Assembly (NCBI RefSeq): GCF_013106755.1
Contig: NZ_WHPF01000004.1
Coordinates: 1-64,000 of the forward strand
Reading direction: 5' to 3'
Length of the DNA: 64,000 nucleotides
Origin: Limnovirga soli
Lineage (GTDB): Bacteria; Bacteroidota; Bacteroidia; Chitinophagales; Chitinophagaceae
Numbering within the stretch: position 1 is the first letter of the stretch; each line of letters begins with the position of its first letter. The position numbers and the translations under genes are program-made. The notes under the pieces were generated by a model. That model ran no database searches and was not told the DNA's origin. It was given only the letters and a program-made list of their open reading frames with translations. Below, piece after piece: positions 16,299 through 25,700 of the stretch.

Positions 16299-16376
16299 GG
16301 GCGTGCCCCTGGCGGGTCGGGCTATACGCTGCAAGTCCTCGCTGCGCTGCGGGCTTTACGCTGCTATCCCTCACGC
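16299..16376. repeat. GC-rich palindromic intergenic element
   Basis: A 78-bp block much richer in G+C than its surroundings, between two convergent genes. It contains GGGCGTGCCC near its left end and a hairpin in which AAGTCC pairs with GGGCTT around the loop TCGCTGCGCTGC. It ends CTGCTATCCCTCACGC. Similar GC-rich blocks are, from memory, scattered between genes in other Bacteroidota. It is unrelated to the CTTGCGTCGCAC family. Confidence 0.6.
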
Positions 16377-16384
16377 AATAAATA

Positions 16385-17125
16385 CTATAAATACAGGTAA
16401 TAGGGTTGTAGCAACTGTATAAAATCGGTAGTATAAGTATTATCCGTGTTTTTTATGGTAATACTTTGTTCATCTGCCGGTGCATTGGGTTTGGTAAACC
16501 CAAATTGTATCATAGCCCTAAAATAGCCATGTTTGGGTGTTTGTTTCACCCCAATAAATTGTTGGACATACAATTTATTTGTAGCAGCTATTTCCAGCAG
16601 TTCGTTTGTGCGGGCAAATGGAATTAATATAAAAAATACACCATCCTTTGCCAGTAATTTGGCTGTAATATGCAACAATTCTGCAAAATCCAATGCATGG
16701 CTGTGTAACGCAAGGTTACGTGAGTTACTATTGCTTTTTAAATCGTGTTCATAAAAAGGTGGGTTGCAAATAATGGTATTGTAGCAATGTGGGGCTTTGT
16801 TTTTTGCGAAATCCTGTATAGTGTTTTGCCAAACTTGTATTTGATCCGCCCAAGGTGAAGCCTGTATATTTTCAGCAGCTTGCCCGGCAGCTTGTTTTTC
16901 TATTTCAACGGCATCTATATGGCATTGATTAAGTTGCTGTGCCAGCATTAGGGTTAATAAACCGGTGCCGGTGCCAATGTCAAGTACTTTAAAAGGCTCG
17001 GCCACCTGGTTTTGTAGCTGTGTTGCAGCCCAGGCCCCAAATAAACAGGCATCAGTGCATACTTTCATGGCGCACTTGGCCTGATGGATGGTAAACTGTT
17101 TAAATGTAAAATAGGTATTTGCCAT
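16385..17125 (-). CDS. tRNA1(Val) (adenine-37-N6)-methyltransferase-like, TrmN6
   Basis: A SAM-dependent N6-adenine methyltransferase of the TrmN6 (YfiC) type, predicted to modify A37 of tRNA. The protein is 246 residues from the ATG at 17125 (MANTYFTFKQFTIHQ), preferred over the longer frame because family members begin with this F-x-F-K-x-F-x-I-x-Q segment. SAM motif I is VLDIGTGTGLLTLMLAQ, an acidic residue ends the next strand (IDAVEIE), and the catalytic NPPF occurs as IICNPPFYEHDLKS, followed by the family's ALHSHALDF. Single gene. Confidence 0.88.
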   Translation of the reverse strand: MANTYFTFKQFTIHQAKCAMKVCTDACLFGAWAATQLQNQVAEPFKVLDIGTGTGLLTLMLAQQLNQCHIDAVEIEKQAAGQAAENIQASPWADQIQVWQNTIQDFAKNKAPHCYNTIICNPPFYEHDLKSNSNSRNLALHSHALDFAELLHITAKLLAKDGVFFILIPFARTNELLEIAATNKLYVQQFIGVKQTPKHGYFRAMIQFGFTKPNAPADEQSITIKNTDNTYTTDFIQLLQPYYLYL

Positions 17126-17347
17126 TAGCGGTTTATATCTGCCAGCACGTTCATCCAAATGAAAATAGCGATAACTGTTCTGCAAATTGCCCCTGTATTA
17201 AAAGCCACAGTTGTTGGAATTATCCAATATTTTCTCCCCAATATTTATAGGTTATGCCTGATTAAATTGCTGATTGCGCCGGATTATAAATAATAGCACA
17301 AAACAGGTAATCACAGGCCTTTGCCCTATGTTGCCATATAGACAACC

Positions 17348-17396
17348 GTACAAGAGTGCGACGCAAGTAATGCCCAATTAATAAGTTTTGCCGGGC
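17348..17396 (-). repeat. Intergenic repeat, class I (single)
   Basis: Minus-strand core CTTGCGTCGCACTCTTGTAC (17348-17367), 22-nt spacer, box GCCGGGC (17390-17396). It lies between two co-directional minus-strand genes. Confidence 0.93.
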
Positions 17397-17428
17397 CAAT
17401 AAATGCTATTTAACCGGGCAAATTGTTT

Positions 17429-18250
17429 TTATTTTTTGCCCTCGAAAAAACCTGATTGTTTTAAAATACCTTTTAAAATAATGATACGGGTGGCGGATAA
17501 ATCTGCATCCTGAGGCCCCTCGATATTTAAGACAAAGGGGTAAACGTGTTTGTTTTCTTCAATCCAACCGGTAACCCAGCCAATGGTATTCCCATTTTTG
17601 CTGGTGCCCAATCCGGTTTTATAGCTAAGCCGGTAATTGGCATTGTTTTCCTGCTCCATGAGTTTTTTAATAATATCCTGTGTGCGGCCCTGGAATGGTA
17701 GTTGATTAAAGTATAATTTTTTTACGATACCCAATTCTTCGTCCGGTGTAACTTGGAGGGTATTGTCCAGCCAGAAAGTATCCAGGTTATTGGTTATGGT
17801 AAATTTGTTATATCGGGAGCCAATACCCAGCGAGTCTATCCAATGTTGCATCGTGTCCTTACCAATACGGCGGGCTATTTCCTGAAAATAGGGAACGGCC
17901 GACACCTTGAAGGCTTCTGCCATAGTTAGGTCTTTATCCCATTCGGGTCTGCGGGAAACGCCATCCCAGGGGATCACCATTCTTTCATTAATAATCTTTC
18001 CGGTTTCTATGCCAATTAATCCATTAATGATTTTAAAGGTAGAGGCGGGTAAATAAGTAGAATCTTTATATCGGTTAAGATTGTACACATTGAAAATGCC
18101 TTGTGCATTATCAAAAATGGCAAATGTGCCGTTAACCTTATTTTCGTCGAAAAAATGTTTAATGCTATTGTCTTCTACTACATTATTGGGGGTACAGGCA
18201 TTAAAGCCCATAATAAGTAATAATGATAAATATAGTACCAATTTGTTCAT
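17429..18250 (-). CDS. Class D (OXA-like) beta-lactamase family lipoprotein
   Basis: A 273-residue penicillin-interacting serine enzyme of the class D beta-lactamase family. The start at 18250 (MNKLVLYLSLLLIMGFNAC) gives a lipoprotein signal with cysteine 19. Motifs: active-site S70-T-F-K73, S117-A-V, the class D WLDNTLQVTPDEE segment, and KTG in YKTGLGTSKNGNTIGWVTGW. The spacing and length (260-280) fit OXA enzymes. Whether it hydrolyses beta-lactams or acts as a sensor-like or cell-wall protein cannot be told from sequence. It is a single gene flanked by a repeat element, with no insertion sequence or resistance genes beside it, so it looks chromosomal and resident. Confidence 0.88.
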   Translation of the reverse strand: MNKLVLYLSLLLIMGFNACTPNNVVEDNSIKHFFDENKVNGTFAIFDNAQGIFNVYNLNRYKDSTYLPASTFKIINGLIGIETGKIINERMVIPWDGVSRRPEWDKDLTMAEAFKVSAVPYFQEIARRIGKDTMQHWIDSLGIGSRYNKFTITNNLDTFWLDNTLQVTPDEELGIVKKLYFNQLPFQGRTQDIIKKLMEQENNANYRLSYKTGLGTSKNGNTIGWVTGWIEENKHVYPFVLNIEGPQDADLSATRIIILKGILKQSGFFEGKK

Positions 18251-18427
18251 GCTAAAAAATTTGCGCAAAGCTATTACAGATATGCTGCTAAAAATACTTT
18301 GTGTAAAAAACTTTGCATAAGATTTAAGGCGCAATAGATATAATTTGTGTTTTTGCTGGTGGTCACACAACCACCAGGCATAAATTTGCGTTTTATTCTA
18401 TTAATTTAGCGATACATAATTGCCATA

Positions 18428-19054
18428 ATGCACACCAACAAGCTTGTATATTATTTTATAGCCCTGATTTTTATAAGTAGTATGGTATGTATATCATGCC
18501 AGCGGGAACTTCAGGAACCGCAAACCGGCATTATTGTACCAATAGATACCATACACACTGATACTACCATTGATGATGTACCCGATACCATTATTATTCC
18601 CCAAAAAGATACCAATGTATATTTTATCAGGTTTAATGCCAATGGGGATGAAAAGCAATTTAATATGGTAGCCAGGGCCAGTTTTTTTACGGTGCCGGGC
18701 AGTGTTTTATATTCAGCCAATGTAGAAGGGCAGGAAGGACTGGTTGCATCCATTAGCAGAATTACCATGTATGTAAATGATTCATTAGCAATTGATACTG
18801 TCCATACCTATACCAATCAATTGCTGGGCAATACTTATCAGGCTACACTTGCTTATTTTAATGCATTAGGTAACCAATACTCCAGTCCTTCTTTGCAGGA
18901 TGTGGCCAATGTACAAATAAGGTTTACCAACATTACAGATAAATATGTAGCCGGCACTTTTAGTGGTTCTACACAAAGTGTTTTGGGGCTTGGGGGTGTG
19001 GCTGTGCCCTTAATTTATGAAATAACCAATGGGGCATTTAAGGTGCACAGATAA
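18428..19054 (+). CDS. Lipoprotein of unknown function
   Basis: A 208-residue predicted lipoprotein: MHTNKLVYYFIALIFISSMVCISC with cysteine 24 in the lipobox. A Thr/Asp/Pro-rich linker (IDTIHTDTTIDDVPDTIIIPQ) precedes a beta-rich domain (YFIRFNANGDEKQFN, VANVQIRFTNITDKYVAGTFSGST). The phrase VAGTFSG resembles small Bacteroidota calycin-like or DUF6252-like lipoproteins, but I do not assign a family. It is followed by a bidirectional terminator and faces kbl. Confidence 0.65.
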   Translation: MHTNKLVYYFIALIFISSMVCISCQRELQEPQTGIIVPIDTIHTDTTIDDVPDTIIIPQKDTNVYFIRFNANGDEKQFNMVARASFFTVPGSVLYSANVEGQEGLVASISRITMYVNDSLAIDTVHTYTNQLLGNTYQATLAYFNALGNQYSSPSLQDVANVQIRFTNITDKYVAGTFSGSTQSVLGLGGVAVPLIYEITNGAFKVHR

Positions 19055-19080
19055 ACCTGCTTTACACAATCACTATAAAA

Positions 19081-19112
19081 AAAAGAGCCTCTGTAAGGGA
19101 GGCTCTTTTTTA
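19081..19112. terminator. Bidirectional terminator
   Basis: An 11-bp stem AAAAGAGCCTC/GAGGCTCTTTT with a 7-nt loop (19081-19109). Flanking A and T runs serve both the lipoprotein gene (+) and kbl (-). Confidence 0.85.
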
Positions 19113-19117
19113 TGTTG

Positions 19118-20305
19118 CTATTTTAAAACACCTAATTCCTTTCCCACTTTTGTAAAGGCAGCTATAGCCTTGTCTAAATGCGCCTGTTCGTGCGCAGCAC
19201 TTAGTTGTACCCTTATACGGGCCAATCCTTTTGCCACAACCGGGTAAAAGAAACCAATAACATAAATACCTTCATCCAATAGTTTGGCAGCAAAGTTTTG
19301 GGCCACAACAGCATCATACAACATAATGGGTACAATGGGGTGGTCTCCGGGTTTAATATCAAAACCGGCAGCTGTCATTTTTGTACGGAAATAGGTGGTA
19401 TTGTATTCCAGTTTATCCCTTAATGCTGTGGTCTCAGTAAGCATATCCAGTACCGCAATGGATGCACCTACAATGCTGGGGGCTACTGTATTGGAAAACA
19501 GGTAAGGACGGCTGCGTTGTCTTAGCAGTTCAACAATTTCTTTGCGGCCACTGGTAAAGCCCCCGCTGGCTCCACCCAATGCCTTACCTAAAGTGCCGGT
19601 TATAATATCAATACGTCCCATTACGCCACGGTATTCATGGGTACCCCGACCGGTTTTACCCAAAAAACCTGAGCTATGGCATTCATCAATCATTACAATA
19701 GCATTGTATTTATCTGCCAGGTCGCAAATAGTATGTAATTGAGCTATGGTGCCATCCATGCTAAATGAGCCATCGGTAACAATAATACGGCTACGGCATG
19801 ATGCAGTTTCCTGAAGTTTGGTTTCCAGGTCGGCCATATTGTTATGCTCGTAACGGTAACGTTGGGCTTTGCATAAACGCACCCCGTCAATAATAGAAGC
19901 GTGGTTTAATGCATCACTTATAATGGCATCCTGTTCATTAAACAAAGGTTCAAATACTCCGCCATTGGCATCAAATGCGGCGGCGTATAAGATGGTATCT
20001 TCTGTGCCCAGAAAACCGGCAATTTTTTGTTCCAGTTCCTTGTGTATGTCTTGTGTGCCGCAAATAAAGCGTACGCTGCTCATGCCATAGCCATGGCTGT
20101 CAATAGCTTTATGTGCAGCTTCAATTACTTTAGGATGTGAAGAAAGGCCCAGATAGTTATTGGCACAAAAATTAAGTACGGTTTTGCCATTTACTATAAT
20201 TTCTGGTCCCTGCTCACTGGTTATTATGCGTTCTTTTTTAAACAGTCCGGCAGTTTCAATTTCTTTTAATTCGTTGGTAATGCGTTGTACAAAATGTTCG
20301 TTCAT
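19118..20305 (-). CDS. kbl: Glycine C-acetyltransferase (2-amino-3-ketobutyrate CoA ligase)
   Basis: A 395-residue PLP enzyme of the alpha-oxoamine synthase family. It splits 2-amino-3-ketobutyrate with CoA to glycine and acetyl-CoA in threonine breakdown. Landmarks: NFCANNYLGLSSHPKV, GYGMSSVRFICGTQDIHKELE, DECHSSGFLGKTGRG, and the PLP-lysine region DIITGTLGKALGGASGGFTSG. The end LSAAHEQAHLDKAIAAF is typical of KBL. Length matches E. coli Kbl (398). The usual partner threonine dehydrogenase (tdh) is not in this window. A TATCTTTG element lies 18 bp upstream of the start. Confidence 0.95.
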   Translation of the reverse strand: MNEHFVQRITNELKEIETAGLFKKERIITSEQGPEIIVNGKTVLNFCANNYLGLSSHPKVIEAAHKAIDSHGYGMSSVRFICGTQDIHKELEQKIAGFLGTEDTILYAAAFDANGGVFEPLFNEQDAIISDALNHASIIDGVRLCKAQRYRYEHNNMADLETKLQETASCRSRIIVTDGSFSMDGTIAQLHTICDLADKYNAIVMIDECHSSGFLGKTGRGTHEYRGVMGRIDIITGTLGKALGGASGGFTSGRKEIVELLRQRSRPYLFSNTVAPSIVGASIAVLDMLTETTALRDKLEYNTTYFRTKMTAAGFDIKPGDHPIVPIMLYDAVVAQNFAAKLLDEGIYVIGFFYPVVAKGLARIRVQLSAAHEQAHLDKAIAAFTKVGKELGVLK

Positions 20306-20322
20306 AAGGCTGTGTTTAGGTA

Positions 20323-20330
20323 CAAAGATA
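20323..20330 (-). promoter_or_regulatory. Predicted -7 element of kbl
   Basis: Minus strand TATCTTTG, an exact TAnnTTTG, 17 nt before the kbl ATG. No clear -33 partner. Confidence 0.45.
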
Positions 20331-20395
20331 GGGCAGGGGCCTGTTTAAAAAAATGGACTTGTTAGAAGCAATTAGGGTATGCTTTTATTTATTAA

Positions 20396-20444
20396 CCGGG
20401 CCATGTGAGCTTTGTGCAGCTTTACTTGCGTCGCACTCTTGTAC
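20396..20444 (+). repeat. Intergenic repeat, class I (single)
   Basis: Box CCGGGC (20396-20401), 23-nt spacer, core CTTGCGTCGCACTCTTGTAC (20425-20444), followed by the right flank ATGGCAGCA (20454-20462). Confidence 0.93.
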
Positions 20445-20558
20445 TTTCTGATTTAATGGCAGCAATAGCGCAATTAACAGTGGCTGGCATAAAAAAATGT
20501 TGCAGCAAACAATAAGGGTTGTTTTACTGCAACATTCATGTTGGTTGTAAGGTATTTC

Positions 20559-21020
20559 CTAGTAAATATCAAAGTAGTAACGTTCTATATAGGTGCCATT
20601 AAAATAGGTGGCTACAAAACGGCTGCCATAAACATAAACATAATCAAAGTTTAAATCTATGCTGCTATGCGAACTATTGTTACTTACATGAATGGTTAAC
20701 TGCTGGTGTGGGCCATTGTAAAAACGACCGTACTCATCATAATAACTGCTGTTAACATTGTTTATATACCAGCTGCCTTGCATGGTGGTATTGGTTTCGC
20801 TGTAAGTGGCAGCACCATCGTTGTACAAATCAAAAATGCCGTTTTCTACGCCTGCATAAAACAGGCTCCATCCGTTGGCATCGCCTTCCTGGGCACTGGT
20901 TAATACCCATGAACCTGCAAGAGGAGATATAACTGGCTGTGGTGTATTAACTACTTTTATGCAACTGGTAAACATAAAAGTTAGAAGTATAAAAGTGGTA
21001 GTGTGTAATAATGTTTTCAT
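20559..21020 (-). CDS. Lipocalin-like lipoprotein
   Basis: A 153-residue lipoprotein (MKTLLHTTTFILLTFMFTSC, cysteine 20). The mature part has the simple pattern of Bacteroidota lipocalin-like lipoproteins: LAGSWVLTSAQEGDANGW, GIFDLYNDGAATYSETNTTMQGSWYINN, then strands ending FVATYFNGTYIERYYF. GSW at the start of the barrel and a middle GSWY are the main clues. The ligand is unknown. The following strand-rich segment is Asn/Ser/Tyr rich. Single gene. Confidence 0.65.
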   Translation of the reverse strand: MKTLLHTTTFILLTFMFTSCIKVVNTPQPVISPLAGSWVLTSAQEGDANGWSLFYAGVENGIFDLYNDGAATYSETNTTMQGSWYINNVNSSYYDEYGRFYNGPHQQLTIHVSNNSSHSSIDLNFDYVYVYGSRFVATYFNGTYIERYYFDIY

Positions 21021-21380
21021 GATGTGATGTTTTTGTTGCTGAATAATTTTTTGCTTATACCTGTACTAATGCAATTCCTTCGCCAGTTTTGGGTGGATTT
21101 CTTTTTTTGAAAGGCAATTAGATTTTATTTAACGCGGCGTGAAAAAAAATATAAAAGAGACAACAGCTGTAACATTTTGGAAAGCTTGTTTTACTACTTT
21201 GAAAATGGTGGTCATTTTTATTTTCTGGGCATAGGAATAGCAGTAAGAATCATGGTTTGCGTTTCGCTTTTTGTTGCTATGAAAGTGGAACGTACAAGTG
21301 AGGTATTTGAGTGACGAAGCAGCAAATACAAAACAACCTACGATCCCAAAATTTACTATTGCCTGCTACCAACAGTAGCA
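21021..21380. other. Gene-free gap with a degenerate repeat
   Basis: 360 bp upstream of the lipocalin-like gene and downstream of the MFS gene. Apart from the diverged repeat at 21292-21323 I see nothing recognisable. Confidence 0.4.
21292..21323 (-). repeat. Diverged copy of the intergenic repeat
   Basis: The + strand reads GTACAAGTGAG, then six extra bases, then GAGTGACGAAGCAGC, resembling the class I core with an insertion. The left flank ATGAAAGTGGAAC matches flanks of class II copies at 35810 and 50511. Confidence 0.4.
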
Positions 21381-22547
21381 TTATACAATAACGGGTGCGG
21401 CAGTGGCTTCCTCTGCCTTTGACGCCAGTAATGCTGTGCCAAAACCTAGAATAGCCATTAGCCCGAATGACCAGCGCAGGTTGAGCGCCTGTGCTATATA
21501 ACCAATTACCGGCGGACCAAATAAAAAGCCCAAAAAGCCAATGGTTGACACTGCAGCCAGTGCCATGCTGGGGTTCATTACCTTTGATTTTCCGGCAAGT
21601 CCATACACCAATGGCACCACTGAGGATACGCCAAGGCCCGTTAAAAAAAAGCCTGCCGTAGCCATATAAAAATCGGGAAATATTACCGCCACTGATAAAC
21701 CCGATGCGATAAGTGTACCGCTAATTTGTAACGTGGTTTTTAAACCCAGTTTTGTTACCAGCCTATCGGCAATAAACCGGCCACTGGCCATGGTGGCCAT
21801 AAAAACGGTATAGCCAACAGTTACCAGGTTATCGGGTGCATGTACTTCCTTTCTAAAATAAATGCCACTCCAGTCGAACATACAACCTTCGCATGCCATA
21901 CAGCAAAAAGAAATAATGCCCAGGTTTACCAGCGATTTATGGGGTAAGGTAAAAAGTGACTGTTTTTTTTCTTGTTGCATATCTTGCTTTAGGGCAAACC
22001 TGAAAACAATGATAATCAGCAATATAATTAGTAAGCCCACCAGTATAAAATGAAATAAAGGACTAATGTTGCGGGCAACCAAAAAAGTACCCAATGCGGC
22101 GCCGCTAAAACCGGCCAGACTCCATAATCCATGGAAGGAGGCCATTACCGAGCGTTTATATAAAATCTCCACACCAACGGCCTGCGTGTTCATTGAAATA
22201 TTCATCAGGTTGCCCGTCATACCAAAGAAAAATAAAATGCTAACCAATTGCCATGTGCTGGTTACAAGGCCAATACTGCATAATAAACAGGCATAGAAAA
22301 TAGTGCCAAAAATCATTACCAGTCTGGAGGAGAATTTGGTAACCAATACACCAGAAATGGGTAAACAAAGCATAGATCCAACCGGCAATGCAAATAAAAC
22401 CGATCCCAGTTGCCCTTCGTTTAATTGCAAATGGCGCTGAATATCGGGTATACGCGATGCCCAGCTGGCAAAGCAAAGTCCAGACATGAAAAAAAAGGTA
22501 CTTACTGCTATACGTGCTTTGCGTGGGCTTTGGTTGCTTGCAAACAT
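21381..22547 (-). CDS. MFS transporter
   Basis: A 388-residue major facilitator superfamily permease with about 12 hydrophobic segments. The N-terminal half has FFMSGLCFASWASRIPDIQRHLQLNEGQLGSVLFALPVGSMLCLPISGVLVTKFSSR, matching the YbjJ/fucose-permease-like branch (a W-A-S-R-I-P motif and an MFS loop 2-3 G-x-L-x-x-K). A second loop-like motif occurs as GRFIADRLVTKLG. The substrate is not predictable; sugars or small metabolites are the usual cargo of the branch. Single gene. Confidence 0.87.
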   Translation of the reverse strand: MFASNQSPRKARIAVSTFFFMSGLCFASWASRIPDIQRHLQLNEGQLGSVLFALPVGSMLCLPISGVLVTKFSSRLVMIFGTIFYACLLCSIGLVTSTWQLVSILFFFGMTGNLMNISMNTQAVGVEILYKRSVMASFHGLWSLAGFSGAALGTFLVARNISPLFHFILVGLLIILLIIIVFRFALKQDMQQEKKQSLFTLPHKSLVNLGIISFCCMACEGCMFDWSGIYFRKEVHAPDNLVTVGYTVFMATMASGRFIADRLVTKLGLKTTLQISGTLIASGLSVAVIFPDFYMATAGFFLTGLGVSSVVPLVYGLAGKSKVMNPSMALAAVSTIGFLGFLFGPPVIGYIAQALNLRWSFGLMAILGFGTALLASKAEEATAAPVIV

Positions 22548-22606
22548 GCTGCAAATATAAGGCCTTGCGCTTTTATGCGTTTATCAAAACTAGTTGTCAA
22601 TTGTTG

Positions 22607-22656
22607 ACCGGACTGTTTATTGTTAATTCAACTTTTCTTGCGTCGCACACTTGTAC
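22607..22656 (+). repeat. Intergenic repeat, class I (single)
   Basis: Degenerate box ACCGGAC (22607-22613), 23-nt spacer, core CTTGCGTCGCACACTTGTAC (22637-22656), right flank TGCAGTAATACTGCGCAGC as in several copies. Confidence 0.9.
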
Positions 22657-22717
22657 TGCAGTAATACTGCGCAGCCTAAAGCAAGCGGTAGAAAGAATAA
22701 TTGCCAAATAATTTTTG

Positions 22718-25700
22718 TTATTGGTTTGGGGTAATTATCACGCTGCTACTACTATTTCGGCCAAACAAAACAGGGAAATACATCAAAGAAGCTGTTGCCG
22801 GGTTAATTGTAAATTTACCTGCAAACCTGGTTTCTAATGGTATGCTAAACACATGTTTTCCTTTGCTTAAGTAGGGTATAAACATCACCACCTTATTTTT
22901 AAAAAACTCCTTGTGTATATTCCAGTCGTCTTGTGTTTTGGTGGTATATACACATCCGGCAGGTATGGGAATTTCCAGCATAACATACTCGGCCTCTTCC
23001 TTAACAAACATCGAAATTTCCATATTTACTTTTTCGCCACTTTGTAAGGTGCTAATGGTTTGTTTATTTTTTTCAAAATGACTTTCTATGCTAAAATGGG
23101 TAGTTACAGCAGCGGGTGCATTATTCCAATAATGCTGATAGATGCTTAAATAAGTTATGCCTCCACCAGTTTTTTTACATTGCCATTCTTTGGTAGCATC
23201 TAAACTAAACTGTGCAGGAAATTTACTAATAGTTATACTCGAATCGCCACTAATTTGAATAGAAGCTTTATCGGTAAATGAATTATTTTGCTGTAAAACA
23301 AATGGCAGTATTGCATTGGTAATGGCTGCGCTTTCTACTGTATTTCTCCAATAACCATTGGTTCGCTGCGAAAGAAAATATTGTATAATGGCAGGCAGCA
23401 TATGGGCAAAATCCTTTTCATTAGCCAATACTTTGTAGGCAACAATGGTAGTGGCTATATTATTATTATACCAATGATAATTATCGGTTCCCCAATGTAC
23501 ATCGCCCAATATACCATTAATTGCTTTAGCTGTTATCTGTTCTAAAATGGTGTTATGCGGTATTTGTAAGCTTTGCATCAAGCTTATATACTTCCACTGC
23601 TGGTATTGTGAAAGTGAATCATACTGTATTGTTTTAATCCATGGTGTATAATCCATTTGATGATTGGCAGCGGCCATAGTACAAAGTGAGGTAAGCAGTA
23701 CATCTTTATTAAATAAAGACAGGTTGTTTTGTAAAAACAATAACCCATTCCTGATATTGTTTTGTACCAGGGGATCTTTGTTTAACATAAGCAGCGCATT
23801 AATTACATAGTTGGTAATATAATAATCAGCCTTGCCGCCTCCCCACCAACTCCACCCGCCATCAAATAATTGTTCTTTTTGTATTTTTTGTATTAATTGT
23901 TCAATTTGTTTTTGATTATTTGAAGGCTTGTGCAGGTTTTCATTTATAGTTTGTTCCATTAACAGGCCCTGTAATTTGGAAGCTGTTTGTTCCATACAGA
24001 AATAAGGATATTCTTTTACATGAGCCAGTTCCTGTAACAATAGGTCAATACTGTTATTAGTAGCCGTTATATTCAATGTTGCAGCAGTAGTGTCACCGGT
24101 AAAACTAAATGCAGTATCTTTTATTAAAACCATAAAATTGCCTTTGTATTCTTCTGTTCCTTTTTTTAATACGGGTATGCTTTTTTCTTCCCCGTCAGTA
24201 AATCCGGTGCTTGTTTTTAAACTAAAAGATGTTTTTATGGTATCTGTATTGTCGGCAATAATATTGTAGGGCGTTATTATGGAAGATTGTGCTGCAATGT
24301 TTTTTTGGTCTGTACGATCCTGGTTTTTATTAGTATGGAAAATGGTATTGATGCCATAACTATCATTGGTATAATTAAATGCTTTGGTAATAATAGATGA
24401 TGAGTCTCCTTCTAATAAAAATGATGGCAAATTTTGTTGTGCCAGTAATGGCTTAAAGGATTTTATAAACAAAGTAGATTTACCTGTTCTTAATTTTTTA
24501 TCCATTGCCAATACATAAATATCCCATCCTGTGATGTTGTCAGGATATGTTACAGCAAATCCGGCTTTTCCATTTTTATCCGTTTCCAGTTCGGGTTCCC
24601 AAAAAGCATAATCCCGGAAAATGGTGCGTAAGGTTTTGTTTTTGGTAGCAATAAGTATTACCCCATTACTGGCACGTGAACCATAAATAGCGGTAGCTTC
24701 GGCTCCTTTTAGAACAGTGATATCGTTTAGCTGCTCAGGGCGTATAAAATCGGGTAATTGATCGTAAGCAATTCCATCAATAATGTATAATGGTGCATTT
24801 TCGCCGGTTATAGTGTTAGCGCCTCGTATACTAATCCTGTTACTGCCGCCAGGATTGCCATTCACCGTAACACCTGCCACTTTGCCTGCAAGCATATTAT
24901 TCGTAGCAAATGGAAAGGATAATTCTTTTTCTCTAATAGAAATTACAGATCCTGTTAGCTCTCTTTTTTTTGCCGTGCCATACCCTGTAACAACTACTTC
25001 CTGCAAATATTGAACTGACATGTCTAATACAGCATTTGCAGTAACTAAGCTTTGTTCGTTTAGGTTTATTTCAAGCTCTTTAGTGGTATATCCTACAGCA
25101 GATATTATTAAGGTGTATCTACTGTTCTTGAGGTGATTGATAGTATACATGCCATCCCCGCCAGTAACTGTTCCTGTAGAAGTGCCCTTTATCATAACAG
25201 TAACACCCGGAATAGGGTGCTTTCCCTTTTTATCAGTTATTTCTCCTGCTATCATAGCATTACCTGCCATAGCTTTTGGTAAATTGCTGATAACAGTATA
25301 AGCATCCTGTGCTGGTGTTTTTTCTGATATTTTTAAGAGATCCAGCTCCCTGCTAGTTTGCTCATTAATCAAATCATTTATTAATTTGTTTTCGGGTTCA
25401 AAAACTGCTTTTAATAAGTTTACACATAGTGTACTATTTGAATTAATGCTAATATTCCCTGCCTCAGCAACAAAGAAATGGTTGGTTACCAGCAGCAGTC
25501 GATACTTGCCTACCGGAATATGGTTGATTTTTTGGTAGCTACCATTATATACAATACTAGCGTGCATATCAATTCCCTGTAATACAAAATATTTTATTGA
25601 GCTATCTGCGCCTGTTTTAATATAAAGTGTGCCGCTGGCATTTGTCATATTAAGTGTTGCCGGGTTGGTAATTGTAAGATAAGGCACCATAATAGCAGGT

